Source: CAZDHT01 sp964505325
GTDB lineage: Bacteria; Planctomycetota; PUPC01
Assembly: GCA_964505325.1 (NCBI GenBank)
Contig: CAZDHT010000006.1
Location: forward strand, 1 to 53,220
Direction of reading: 5' to 3'
Length of the DNA: 53,220 nt
The notes beneath the pieces were generated by a model. That model made no database searches. It saw only the letters and a list, made by a program, of their open reading frames with translations, and was not told the DNA's origin. A program made the translations under genes and the position numbers. Shown here one piece after another: positions 34,712 through 42,370 of this stretch. Each line of letters begins with the position of its first letter. Position 1 is the first letter of the stretch.

Positions 34712-36415
34712 TCACATCGTTTCCGGGATGTGGACGCCGAGCAGATGCAGGGCGTTGCCGAGCACCACGCGGACGGCGCTCACCAGCGACAGCCGGGCGC
34801 GGGTCAACCTCTCGTTATCGCTGATCACGGTGCATTGCGTGTAGTAGTTGTGGAACTCCGCCGCCAGCTCCTCCAGGTAGTTGGTGAGCCGGTGCGGCTC
34901 GAGTTCGAGGCCGGCCCGTTCGAGGACGGCGCCGAACCGGCCCAGCTTCGCGGCGAGCGCGATGTCCCGTTCCTCCAGCACGTCCAGCTCGTCCCTGGCC
35001 CCGCCGGCATACACCCCGCGCGTCACGTCCCGGTCGTCGAGCCGCTGCGTCTCCTGTGCCTTGCGCATGATGCTGGCAATTCGCGCGTGCGCGTACTGGA
35101 TGTAATAGACGGGGTTGTCGAGAGATTGTTTCTTGGCGAGTGCCAGGTCGAAGTCGAGATGGCTGTCGGTCTTGCGCGTGAGGAAGAAGAACCGGGCGAC
35201 GTCGGTCCCGACCTCGTCGATAACTTCATCGAGCGTGACCAGCTCGCCGGCCCGGGTGGACATCTTGATCTTTTGGCCGCCCTTGATGATGGTGCAGTGC
35301 TGGACGATGAGGAACCGGACCGCCGACACGTCGTGGCCGAGCGCGTCCATCGCCGCCCGCATGGTGGCGATGTGGCCGTGGTGGTCCGGCCCGAGGAGGT
35401 CGATGACCAGCTCGAAGCCGCGCTCGAACTTGTCTTCGTGGTACGCGATGTCGGAAAGGCGATAGGCCCAGGCGCGGTCGCTCTTGACCAGCACGCGGTC
35501 CTTCTCGTCGCCGTGCTCTTTGGCCTTGAGCCAGACCGCCCCATCCTCCGCGTAGGTCAGGCCCATCTGCTCGATTCGATCAAGCAGGCGCTCGATGTGT
35601 CCTTCGGCCTCGAACTTGCGCTGGCTGAAGACGGTGTGGTGCTGGATGCCGAACCGCTTGAAGTCTGCCAGGATCTGCTGGAGGATGAGGTCGGAGGTAA
35701 GGCGGCCGAGTGAATCGATCGCTTCGTCGCGCGGCAGTTCGGCGTACTGGCGGCCCTGCTTGGCGGCGAGGTCCCGGGCAATGTCGATAATGTAATCGCC
35801 CTTGTATCCGTCGGACGGGAGCTCGGCGGACTTGTCTCCCAGCGCGTGAAGATACCGCACGTAGACCGACTCGCCGAGCTTATACACCTGCTTGCCGGCG
35901 TCGTTGACCCAGTACTCGGTGGAGACGTCGAACCCGATGAATTCCATGATGTTGGCGAGCACGTCGCCGAGCGCGGCCTGGCGCCCGTGTGCGACCGAGA
36001 GCGGCCCGGTCGGGTTGGCCGACGCAAACTCGAGCTGCACCTTCCGTCCTTTGCCGACGTGGGAGCGACCGTATCGCGGGCCTTCGGCCAGGATGGTCTG
36101 GACCAGTCCCAGCCAATACGACTTGGACAGAAAGATGTTGATGAATCCCGGGCCGGCGATCTCGACGCGTCCCACGGCGCCGTGGGAGCGGTCGGCGGCG
36201 TCCCGGATGGCCTGTGCGATGCGATCGGCGCAGTCGCGCGGATTCTCGCCGGCCTTTTTGGCGAGCCGCATGGCGACGGGGGTGGTCAAGTCTCCGTGAG
36301 CGGCATCCCGGCCGTAGTCCACCGCCGCCAGGTCGTCGAGCTCCTCCGCGCCGATGCCGGGCGTGTCTTGGATGGCCTCACGTATTACGCCGCTGATATC
36401 CTGCCGTACGGGCAA
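34712..36415 (-). CDS. argS: Arginyl-tRNA synthetase
   Basis: Class I synthetase that charges tRNA-Arg, 567 residues, a normal length. The N-terminal Add1 domain (about 1-105) ends with GPGFINIFLS. The nucleotide site is FASANPTGPLSVAHGRQAALGD (129-151), where LSVAH replaces the usual LHIGH. DAGKQ, the KMSKS-like GGQKIKMSTRAGE and a DALR anticodon-binding C-terminus (YYTQCTVISDNERLTRARL) follow. The start is a TTG at 36415, just 6 bp beyond the rsfS stop, with GAAGGGATAGAAG upstream. It is the second gene of the string. Confidence 0.96.
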   Translation of the reverse strand: MPVRQDISGVIREAIQDTPGIGAEELDDLAAVDYGRDAAHGDLTTPVAMRLAKKAGENPRDCADRIAQAIRDAADRSHGAVGRVEIAGPGFINIFLSKSYWLGLVQTILAEGPRYGRSHVGKGRKVQLEFASANPTGPLSVAHGRQAALGDVLANIMEFIGFDVSTEYWVNDAGKQVYKLGESVYVRYLHALGDKSAELPSDGYKGDYIIDIARDLAAKQGRQYAELPRDEAIDSLGRLTSDLILQQILADFKRFGIQHHTVFSQRKFEAEGHIERLLDRIEQMGLTYAEDGAVWLKAKEHGDEKDRVLVKSDRAWAYRLSDIAYHEDKFERGFELVIDLLGPDHHGHIATMRAAMDALGHDVSAVRFLIVQHCTIIKGGQKIKMSTRAGELVTLDEVIDEVGTDVARFFFLTRKTDSHLDFDLALAKKQSLDNPVYYIQYAHARIASIMRKAQETQRLDDRDVTRGVYAGGARDELDVLEERDIALAAKLGRFGAVLERAGLELEPHRLTNYLEELAAEFHNYYTQCTVISDNERLTRARLSLVSAVRVVLGNALHLLGVHIPETM

Positions 36416-36421
36416 TGTCTT

Positions 36422-36826
36422 CTATCCCTTCGGTCGCTTCCGGGTCCAAGTCACCCGGGGCGCGTCGCCCCAGAGGAGTTCGAGGTCATAGAATTCACGG
36501 GCCTCCGGGTCAAACAGATGTACGACTACATCGTAGAAGTCCAGCAGGATCCAGGCGCTGCCTTCTTCGCCCTCGGCTCGGGGCGGCGGGGAGCCCGGCG
36601 GCGTGAGGTCGTGGGACAATTTTCTCTGTATCGCCCGGAGCTGACGACGGTTGTTGCCGGTACAAATCACGAAGTAATCGGTGACATCGGAGAGCTTGCG
36701 GACATCCATTACGGCGATGTCGGTAGCCTTTAGCTCATCGGCGATACGGGCGGATGCCTTTGCGATGTCTCTAGGCGCTATCTCAAGTCTCCGGTCTTTC
36801 CCGCCATGACTTCCAGCAACGAGCAA
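36422..36826 (-). CDS. rsfS: Ribosome silencing factor RsfS (Iojap family)
   Basis: A 134-residue protein that binds ribosomal protein uL14 and blocks subunit joining when nutrients are short. The hallmark segment is TDIAVMDVRKLSDVTDYFVICTGNNRRQLRAI, followed by WILLDFYDVVVHLFDPEAREFYDLELLWGDAP. A short insertion (TPPGSPPPRAEGEEGS) precedes the last strand. No ATG is in frame; the best start is the TTG at 36826, so the first 12 or so residues are uncertain. It is first in a string with argS. Confidence 0.9.
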   Translation of the reverse strand: MLVAGSHGGKDRRLEIAPRDIAKASARIADELKATDIAVMDVRKLSDVTDYFVICTGNNRRQLRAIQRKLSHDLTPPGSPPPRAEGEEGSAWILLDFYDVVVHLFDPEAREFYDLELLWGDAPRVTWTRKRPKG

Positions 36827-36939
36827 TTCTACATCTGCCCGCGCGGGGTGTCAAGCGAGACCGGATTCCGCCCCGGAAACCGCGCCCGCACGTCGGGGGC
36901 CACCGCCGGCCGCTTGTGTCGTGCGCCGGCCTTGTGTGG

Positions 36940-36968
36940 TTGATTGTCTGCGATGACAACGCTATCAT
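36940..36968 (+). promoter_or_regulatory. Promoter placing the start codon at +1
   Basis: TTGATT (36940-36945), a 17-base spacer and TATCAT (36963-36968). The ATG at 36975 lies 6 bases after the -10, so transcription would begin at or next to the start codon. That is a leaderless arrangement, with no room for a Shine-Dalgarno site. Confidence 0.5.
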
Positions 36969-36974
36969 TTCACT

Positions 36975-37619
36975 ATGCTCGACATTCTGGCGGCTGCACT
37001 TCGGACACTGGGAGCGCACGTCGGCGCCGCCCTGTGGGCGCTGGGCGTATTCGCCTGCGGGTTCATTCTGGCGCTCGCGGTTGTCCGGCTGGACGTCAAG
37101 AGCCTGCTGGTGCTGCCTCAGTGGCTGCTGCGCCTGGCGCGGAAGTACCTGAGCCCCGACCTCAACCCCGCCCTGCTGTTCGCGTTCATATTCGGGTTCA
37201 ACACCGCCGCGATATTCTGCTACATGCTGTCCGGCGGCCTGATCTTTCTTCCGATTGTGTTCGACCTGTTCACCGGCTTGAACGTGGGCGCCATCATGCT
37301 GATCGACGCCCACGAGCCCGTCGATGAACCGGCGCCGCGCGGGACTCATGAGCCTCCGATGCCGGCGCGCGCGTGGGTCGGGTTCCTCAGCATGTTCGTG
37401 GTGGTGGCGGAGCTCAGCGCGTTCTGGCTGGCGATTGGAATGGGGATGAAGCTGGGGCACCGGATGCAGGCGGACTTTGCGTGGGCGACCTTTGTCCGCG
37501 AGGCCGGCCCCCGGATATTCGCGTATGTGTTCATCCTCGTTCCCGCCCTGGCGGCCTCCGCCCTCGCCGAGACCCTCGCCATCAAGGCGATGCTGGGGAG
37601 AGCGGGCAGTGAACAGTGA
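36975..37619 (+). CDS. Membrane protein of unknown function (SpoIIM-like topology)
   Basis: A 214-residue integral membrane protein with about five hydrophobic helices (near 15-37, 63-88, 88-108, 130-155 and 180-205). FIFGFNTAAIFCYMLSGGLIFLP followed by FDLFTGLNVGAIML resembles the topology of stage II sporulation M-type proteins, and the length agrees, but I would not assign function. The segment EPVDEPAPRGTHEPPMPAR is a hydrophilic loop. The predicted mRNA is leaderless. It is transcribed divergently from rsfS and precedes the beta-helix gene by 88 bp. Confidence 0.75.
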   Translation: MLDILAAALRTLGAHVGAALWALGVFACGFILALAVVRLDVKSLLVLPQWLLRLARKYLSPDLNPALLFAFIFGFNTAAIFCYMLSGGLIFLPIVFDLFTGLNVGAIMLIDAHEPVDEPAPRGTHEPPMPARAWVGFLSMFVVVAELSAFWLAIGMGMKLGHRMQADFAWATFVREAGPRIFAYVFILVPALAASALAETLAIKAMLGRAGSEQ

Positions 37620-37707
37620 GCAGCGGGCACTGAGCAGCGGCAGAAGTGCACCGGGATAAGGTGTCAGGTGTCTTGTCCCCCCTGGCGGAAGGAGGATCGA
37701 AGTAAAG

Positions 37708-39234
37708 ATGACGCATCGGGGGAAGGTGAAGTTCGCCGGGATGGTCCTGGCGGCGGTTGCCGCGGCGAACGGCTGCGCGGCGCCTGCCGCGACCTCCCCG
37801 CCGCAGGCCGCTCAGCATGCTCCTGCCGCCGGGTCCCGGGGCCAGACGGTGACCGCCGGGCCGGGCGGGAACTACCGCACGATCGCGGCGGCCGTCGCCG
37901 ATGCCAGGATCGGCGACGGCAAGAGCGAAGCCGAGCGCGACCACATCGTGCTGCTCGACGGCACGCACACCAGCAAGCAGATCACAATCGGCAGGGATAA
38001 GCGCTGCATCACGATCCGTGCCAAGACGCCGGGCAAGGTGAAGGTCAAGTTGAGCGGAGCACGGCTCATCAGGGCAGACAATACACACCACATCACGATC
38101 GCTGATCTGCACTGCACGGGCGGGACGAACTTCGGCTGGTTTTTCTTCTGCCATCACATCGTTCTGGACGGCGTGCGCTACACAGGTGGTCAGCACGGGG
38201 TCCGCTTCATGACCCCGCCCGGCAGGCCGCCCGGCGGCGGGGGCCACTCGCACATAATCAGGAACTGCTGGTTCTGCGACAACGGCGAGGACCCCGACGG
38301 CGGCCACTCAGGCATTCTGATCGGGAACACCTCTGCCACCTCCTGGGCGCAGCGGACGCTCGTCGAGCACTGCACGCTCAACGGCAACGGCGAGGATGGC
38401 ATCCAGCCGACCGCACCGACCAAGTTCCATGTGGGAATGCCGACGGCCGCCTACATTGAGATCAGGCATTGCGTGATGAAGGGCAACGGCGAGAACGCCG
38501 TGGACCTGAAAGCGTGCAGATATGTCCGCGTCCATCACAACATCATGGTCAAGAACGGCGGCCCCGGCATTGTCGTTCATTCGCCGGAAAACAGTGGCAA
38601 CACCACCGGGCCGCATCACTGCGCGGTCTACAACAACCTCATCGCCGACAACGGCGGCCAGGGCTACGCTCAGCCGGACGGGGACGTGGCGCAGAAGTCG
38701 CACAACCTGATCTTCAACAACATCGTCGTGCGCAACGGGCGCACGGGCATCTGGACCGGCAGATTCCGCACAAACAAGGGCGACCGGATATTCAACAACA
38801 CCGTCGTGAACAATCGCGGCTCGCGCACCACCTTGTACCACGGCGGATGGGGGATCGGGGTCACCGGGAACCACGACAACAGGGTGATCGCCAACGTGGT
38901 GTTCGGGAACCGGCTCCCTGGTTTTCACGCCAAGGACGAGGGCATCAAGCTGGGCAACGTGGCGGACGGGCCGGTGCTGCGGGACAACCTGCATACCGAT
39001 GATCCACGCTTCGTGAATCCGAAGGCCGACGACTATCACCTGGCGGCAGGCTCTCCGGTTCTGTCGCATCGCTACAAGGGGCGCATCTTCACGCCCGAAG
39101 AGGTCAAGAAGTACAAGAAGCTGTTGGGCAAGGACCTGCCGATCAACGAGTACGGCCCGGCGGTCTACTACGACGACGTCCCGCGCGCCGGAGCCCTTGT
39201 GCCGGGGGCGCTGGGGCCGAAGGTCAAGAAGTGA
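37708..39234 (+). CDS. Exported right-handed beta-helix protein
   Basis: A 508-residue predicted exported or lipid-anchored protein. The N-terminal hydrophobic stretch (FAGMVLAAVAAANG) precedes a cysteine (ANGC) that could be a weak lipobox. The body (about 45-420) shows parallel beta-helix repeats rich in N, G and H, such as CVMKGNGENAVDLKA, NIMVKNGGPGIVV, NLIADNGGQGYAQPDG, NIVVRNGRTGIWTGRF and NTVVNNRG. DPRFVNPKADDYHLAAGSP closes the helix, as in many DUF1565-type proteins. The fold is shared by pectate lyases and carbohydrate epimerases, but no catalytic set could be placed. GGAAGGAGG lies upstream of the ATG. A strong hairpin terminator follows the stop. Confidence 0.85.
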   Translation: MTHRGKVKFAGMVLAAVAAANGCAAPAATSPPQAAQHAPAAGSRGQTVTAGPGGNYRTIAAAVADARIGDGKSEAERDHIVLLDGTHTSKQITIGRDKRCITIRAKTPGKVKVKLSGARLIRADNTHHITIADLHCTGGTNFGWFFFCHHIVLDGVRYTGGQHGVRFMTPPGRPPGGGGHSHIIRNCWFCDNGEDPDGGHSGILIGNTSATSWAQRTLVEHCTLNGNGEDGIQPTAPTKFHVGMPTAAYIEIRHCVMKGNGENAVDLKACRYVRVHHNIMVKNGGPGIVVHSPENSGNTTGPHHCAVYNNLIADNGGQGYAQPDGDVAQKSHNLIFNNIVVRNGRTGIWTGRFRTNKGDRIFNNTVVNNRGSRTTLYHGGWGIGVTGNHDNRVIANVVFGNRLPGFHAKDEGIKLGNVADGPVLRDNLHTDDPRFVNPKADDYHLAAGSPVLSHRYKGRIFTPEEVKKYKKLLGKDLPINEYGPAVYYDDVPRAGALVPGALGPKVKK

Positions 39235-39240
39235 ACGCGC

Positions 39241-39305
39241 CGCCCCCGCTTCCAGCGACGCACCGGGGAACAAGGGTGTCGATACTCCAAGCGGGGGCGT
39301 TTTTT
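39241..39305 (+). terminator. Rho-independent terminator of the beta-helix gene
   Basis: CGCCCCCGCTT (39241-39251) pairs with AAGCGGGGGCG (39289-39299) and is followed by six T (39300-39305). It lies 6 bp after the stop codon. The loop of about 37 bases is long, but the 11-bp GC stem and T-run are convincing. Confidence 0.75.
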
Positions 39306-39330
39306 GGCGCGCGGCATCAGGCCGAGCGCC

Positions 39331-39439
39331 GTGCCAGACGTGGCACGGCCATCTTGGCCGTGTCCCCCCACGGGCAGGATGCCCGTGCCACAAAAAGAAT
39401 CCGCCTGTCCGACCGGCCCCCAATCAGAATATCAACTCG
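39331..39439. repeat. Dispersed repeat with three hairpins
   Basis: Three small perfect stems in a row: GTGCCA/TGGCAC (39331-39346), CACGGCCA/TGGCCGTG (39344-39362) and CACGGGCA/TGCCCGTG (39369-39387). They are followed by an A/T-richer section ending CAATCAGAATATCAACTCG. The last 53 bases (39387-39439) recur exactly, inverted, at 53168-53220. Such gene-free hairpin runs are typical of dispersed chromosomal repeats. Confidence 0.85.
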
Positions 39440-39499
39440 GAACAAGGTGTCAGAACCATGAGCCGTGCGACACCGGCGTTCATCCGTGGTGAGCAGGGG

Positions 39500-40291
39500 T
39501 CATCGCGTCATGCGGGGCACGCGGGTCAGTCCCCTGACGGCGGCGGGGATGTCGGCGCTCTTCATCAATGCTTCACCGACAAGGACGGCGTGGACGCCGC
39601 ATTGGGCGAGCCGCTCGATGTCTTGCCGGGATGAAATGCCGCTTTCACTGACCGCCAGCCGAGGTGGCGGAACGTCTCGCGCCAGGGTCTCGGTGGCGGC
39701 GAGGCCGATGGTCAGGGCGTCGAGGTCGCGGTTGTTGATCCCGATGATCGAGGCGTCGCTCCGAACTGCGCGCTCCAGTTCACCCCGGTTGTGCGTCTCC
39801 ACCAAAGCGGCCATGCCGAGCTCGTGCGTCAGCGCCAGGTACGCGCCGATCTGTTCGTCGGAGAGGATTCGGACGATCAGGAGAATCGCATCGGCCTCGG
39901 CGGCCCGCGCTTCGTAGACCTGGTATTCGTCGATAACAAAGTCCTTGCGGAGCACGGGTATCGGCGCCGCGGCCTTCACCTGAGCGATGTACCGCAGGTG
40001 TCCGCCGAAGAACCGCTCGTCCGTCAGCACGGATATCGCCGCGGCGTCGCCCTCGGCATATGCCCCCGCGATCATCGCCGGATCGAAGTCCTTGCGGATC
40101 AGGCCGGCGGAAGGTGAGGACCGTTTGATCTCGGCGATGAGGGCCACGTCGGGCCGCGCGGCCAGCGCGCTTCGGAAGTCGCGAGGGGGCGGCGCATCGC
40201 CCGCCTGGACCCGGACTTCGTCCAGCGGATGCCGGCGGCGCGATTCGGCGACTTCCTCGCGCTTATGTCGAACGATTTCGTCGAGGATCAC
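39500..40291 (-). CDS. trpC: Indole-3-glycerol phosphate synthase
   Basis: TIM-barrel enzyme of tryptophan synthesis, 263 residues. Family blocks in order: MILDEIVRHKREEVAESRR, ALIAEIKRSSPSAGLIRKDFDP (with the catalytic lysine of EIKRSSPS), SVLTDERFFGGHLRYI, PVLRKDFVIDEYQV, GINNRDLDALTIGL, AVSESGISSRQDI and VLVGEALMKSADI. Everything expected is present. The start is the GTG at 40291. It follows the HNH gene by 16 bp on the same strand and so probably shares its promoter; no other trp gene is in the window. Confidence 0.97.
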   Translation of the reverse strand: MILDEIVRHKREEVAESRRRHPLDEVRVQAGDAPPPRDFRSALAARPDVALIAEIKRSSPSAGLIRKDFDPAMIAGAYAEGDAAAISVLTDERFFGGHLRYIAQVKAAAPIPVLRKDFVIDEYQVYEARAAEADAILLIVRILSDEQIGAYLALTHELGMAALVETHNRGELERAVRSDASIIGINNRDLDALTIGLAATETLARDVPPPRLAVSESGISSRQDIERLAQCGVHAVLVGEALMKSADIPAAVRGLTRVPRMTR

Positions 40292-40307
40292 GGGCAGGGC
40301 ACCGCCG

Positions 40308-40931
40308 TCAATCTTTCAGTGGAACCGACCAGTACGCCTCGTTGACGAAGTGCTTCCACGACTGATATTTCGGCGACGCGATCTTGAGCCGCACGACCGG
40401 GCTGCTCTTCGGCCGGTACGGCTGCCGGATGAGCTTCATCCCTGCCTCTTTGGGCCGCCTGCCGCCCTTGCGCGCGTTGCAGCGCGAACAGGCGCAGACG
40501 ATATTTGTCCAGGTGGAGAGCCCGCCGCGCGAGCGGGGGACGACATGGTCGAGTGACAACTCCGAGGTCGGGAACCGGCGGCCGCAGTACTGGCATCGGC
40601 TGTCGTCGCGGGCGAAGATGTTCCTGCGGTTGAACTTCACGGTCCGGCGCGGCGAGCGGCTGAACAGCAGCAGCCGGATGATCCGGGGCACCCGGATGGT
40701 CAGGCTGACCGTCCGGACCCAGTCGCCGTCCTGGCGGGGGAAGAGGTGGCGCGCCTGGCTGAGCTCGATCCAGCTCTCGAAGTCATACGAGTTCCATTGC
40801 TCGCCCGCTTGGGAGACCACCTCGGCATGGTCCTTGCACAGCAGCCGGAACGCGCGGCGCGCCTCGACAACATGGATCGCCATGTAGTTGCGGTTCAGCA
40901 CGAGCACGCTGGCATCCAGCCCCGAAGGCAT
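40308..40931 (-). CDS. HNH endonuclease family protein
   Basis: A 207-residue protein of a widespread single-copy HNH group. An N-terminal domain, LVLNRNYMAIHVVEARRAFRLLCKDHAEVV, is followed by a basic middle and an HNH/zinc module. Zinc cysteines are C113-C116 (CQYC) and C148-C151 (CSRC), with active-site LSLDHVVPRSRGG (H129) and N143 in WTNIV. The ATG at 40931 was chosen for its GGAG site 9 bases upstream. Members of this group are often near housekeeping genes and their substrate is not established. trpC follows it in the same transcript. Confidence 0.92.
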   Translation of the reverse strand: MPSGLDASVLVLNRNYMAIHVVEARRAFRLLCKDHAEVVSQAGEQWNSYDFESWIELSQARHLFPRQDGDWVRTVSLTIRVPRIIRLLLFSRSPRRTVKFNRRNIFARDDSRCQYCGRRFPTSELSLDHVVPRSRGGLSTWTNIVCACSRCNARKGGRRPKEAGMKLIRQPYRPKSSPVVRLKIASPKYQSWKHFVNEAYWSVPLKD

Positions 40932-40960
40932 AACTGCGATCTCCACACCAATGCCGCCGT

Positions 40961-40989
40961 ATTATATGCGGCAGATTCCGCTGTTGCAA
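40961..40989 (-). promoter_or_regulatory. Promoter of the HNH-trpC unit
   Basis: On the minus strand, TTGCAA (40989-40984), a 17-base spacer and TATAAT (40966-40961), about 30 bases before the start. Confidence 0.65.
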
Positions 40990-41077
40990 CAAGATCTGTT
41001 CGCCGGTAACACTTCCTATGAAGGCGGGCCGGCCGCGTCGCCGGTGGGATGTGGATTCCGGTTCGGCGATGCAGGCG

Positions 41078-42286
41078 TCAGCCGGCATAATCCCTGTACT
41101 GGGTGAACGCATCGAACATCGCCATGATGTTCTCCGGCGGCACGTCCGGCTGGATGTTGTGCACCTGGGTGAACACGAATCCGCCGCCGGCCGCGAGGTC
41201 GGCCATGCGGCGCTTCACTTCGTCCCTGACCTGCGCCGGTGACCCCCTCGCCAGCACCTGCTGTGTATCGCAGCCGCCGCCCCAGAACGTGATGTCCTTG
41301 CCGAATTCCCGCTTGAGATCCGCGCCGTTCATTTGGTGCGCGGAGACCTGGACGGGATTCAGTGCATCAACGCCCGCCTCGATGAGCGACGGGATGAACT
41401 GATACACCGAGCCGCACGAATGAAACAGCAGAAACGCTCCGCTCTTCTGCTTGATGAACTCGAACAACCNNNNNNNNNNGATCATCTCGCGGTAGCTCTC
41501 GGGCGACAGCATCGGCCCCCTCTGGGTACCCAGGTCGTCGTTCACCAGCACCACCTGGATGTGGTCGCTCGTCCGGTCGAGGTATTGCTCGGCCCGTCTG
41601 ATGTACGCATCGGTGAGCATTTCGAGAAGACCGTGCGCCAAGTTCTTGTTGACCAAGAGATCCATCATGAACGCGGCATACCCTCGCAGAATCTGGCCTG
41701 CCGCCAGGAGATGCAGTTGAAGGTTCGCGACGACGGCGAGGTCGGTCTCCTCGCACAACCGCTTGGCGCGCGCGGCGATGGAATCCAGCGGCTCATCCGC
41801 AAAGGACGGCCAGTCGGACGACTCGATGTCGTCAGCATGGGCGCCGAGCTCCGCGGCGCTCTGGACGTTCGCCAGCGGCGGGAAGACGGGCTCGAAGTAG
41901 AACCCCGCCTCGGGCATGCGTGCCACCACTACGCCCTCGGCGTTCCTGACCACGAGGTCGCCGCGCCCGTCCTTTTCCGGATTCCACTTCTCGGGAATCT
42001 GGCACGGTGAGCCGTCCGGGAGATTGAACGGCTTCCACCGGAGCGGCTCGATGAGCAGGGGAATGGTATCGGGTCCCAGTATCTCGCGGAGGTCATCCTC
42101 GATCTTGGCAATCTGCTGATAGACGTCGAACATCTGTGTCCGCCCTTGGCGGAGGCCCAGGTGATTCCTCAGCCGGTTGTAGGCGATCCCCGTGATGCCC
42201 GACGACTCGGTTCCGCCGAGGTCGAACGGCACCCTGTCGGGCTCCTGATGGCTGAGAGCTTTCACCACTCGTTCGCGCGAAGTCAT
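41078..42286 (-). CDS. Uroporphyrinogen decarboxylase-like protein
   Basis: URO-D-superfamily barrel protein of about 400 residues, similar to the MtaA/methyltransferase-like members found in heterotrophic anaerobes. Landmarks: TSRERVVKALSHQEPDRVPFDLGGTESS, AHADDIESSDWP, LVNDDLGTQRGPMLSPESYREM, FLLFHSCGSVYQFIPSLIEAGVDALNPVQVSA and FWGGGCDTQQVLARG (a cysteine in the family's zinc position). True heme-pathway HemE usually begins with a different arginine-rich motif, so heme synthesis is unlikely; a corrinoid- or tetrahydrofolate-linked methyl transfer is possible. A 10-N assembly gap breaks it at 41470-41479 without disturbing the frame as written. Confidence 0.85.
   Translation of the reverse strand: MTSRERVVKALSHQEPDRVPFDLGGTESSGITGIAYNRLRNHLGLRQGRTQMFDVYQQIAKIEDDLREILGPDTIPLLIEPLRWKPFNLPDGSPCQIPEKWNPEKDGRGDLVVRNAEGVVVARMPEAGFYFEPVFPPLANVQSAAELGAHADDIESSDWPSFADEPLDSIAARAKRLCEETDLAVVANLQLHLLAAGQILRGYAAFMMDLLVNKNLAHGLLEMLTDAYIRRAEQYLDRTSDHIQVVLVNDDLGTQRGPMLSPESYREMIXXXXLFEFIKQKSGAFLLFHSCGSVYQFIPSLIEAGVDALNPVQVSAHQMNGADLKREFGKDITFWGGGCDTQQVLARGSPAQVRDEVKRRMADLAAGGGFVFTQVHNIQPDVPPENIMAMFDAFTQYRDYAG
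41470..41479. other. Assembly gap (10 N)
   Basis: Ten N inside the URO-D-like gene, between REMI and LFEFIKQ. Family members usually have about six residues there (of the type KPR-KR), so the true missing length is probably near 18 bases, not 10. Confidence 0.9.
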
Positions 42287-42324
42287 CCTACGGGTCCTCT
42301 CGACGCAATCCCTGGCGGGGGTCG

Positions 42325-42353
42325 ATGATCGTACAGCGCGTGACGTTTGTCAA
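42325..42353 (-). promoter_or_regulatory. Candidate promoter of the URO-D-like gene
   Basis: On the minus strand, TTGACA (42353-42348), a 17-base spacer and GATCAT (42330-42325). The -10 is weak; the -35 is perfect. Confidence 0.4.
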
Positions 42354-42370
42354 GAACGGAGTGCGGTGGC

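Noticed and set aside
41078..42286. Assignment of the URO-D-like gene as heme-pathway hemE
   Set aside because: The opening and active-site blocks fit MtaA-like or other superfamily members better, and no other heme gene is nearby.
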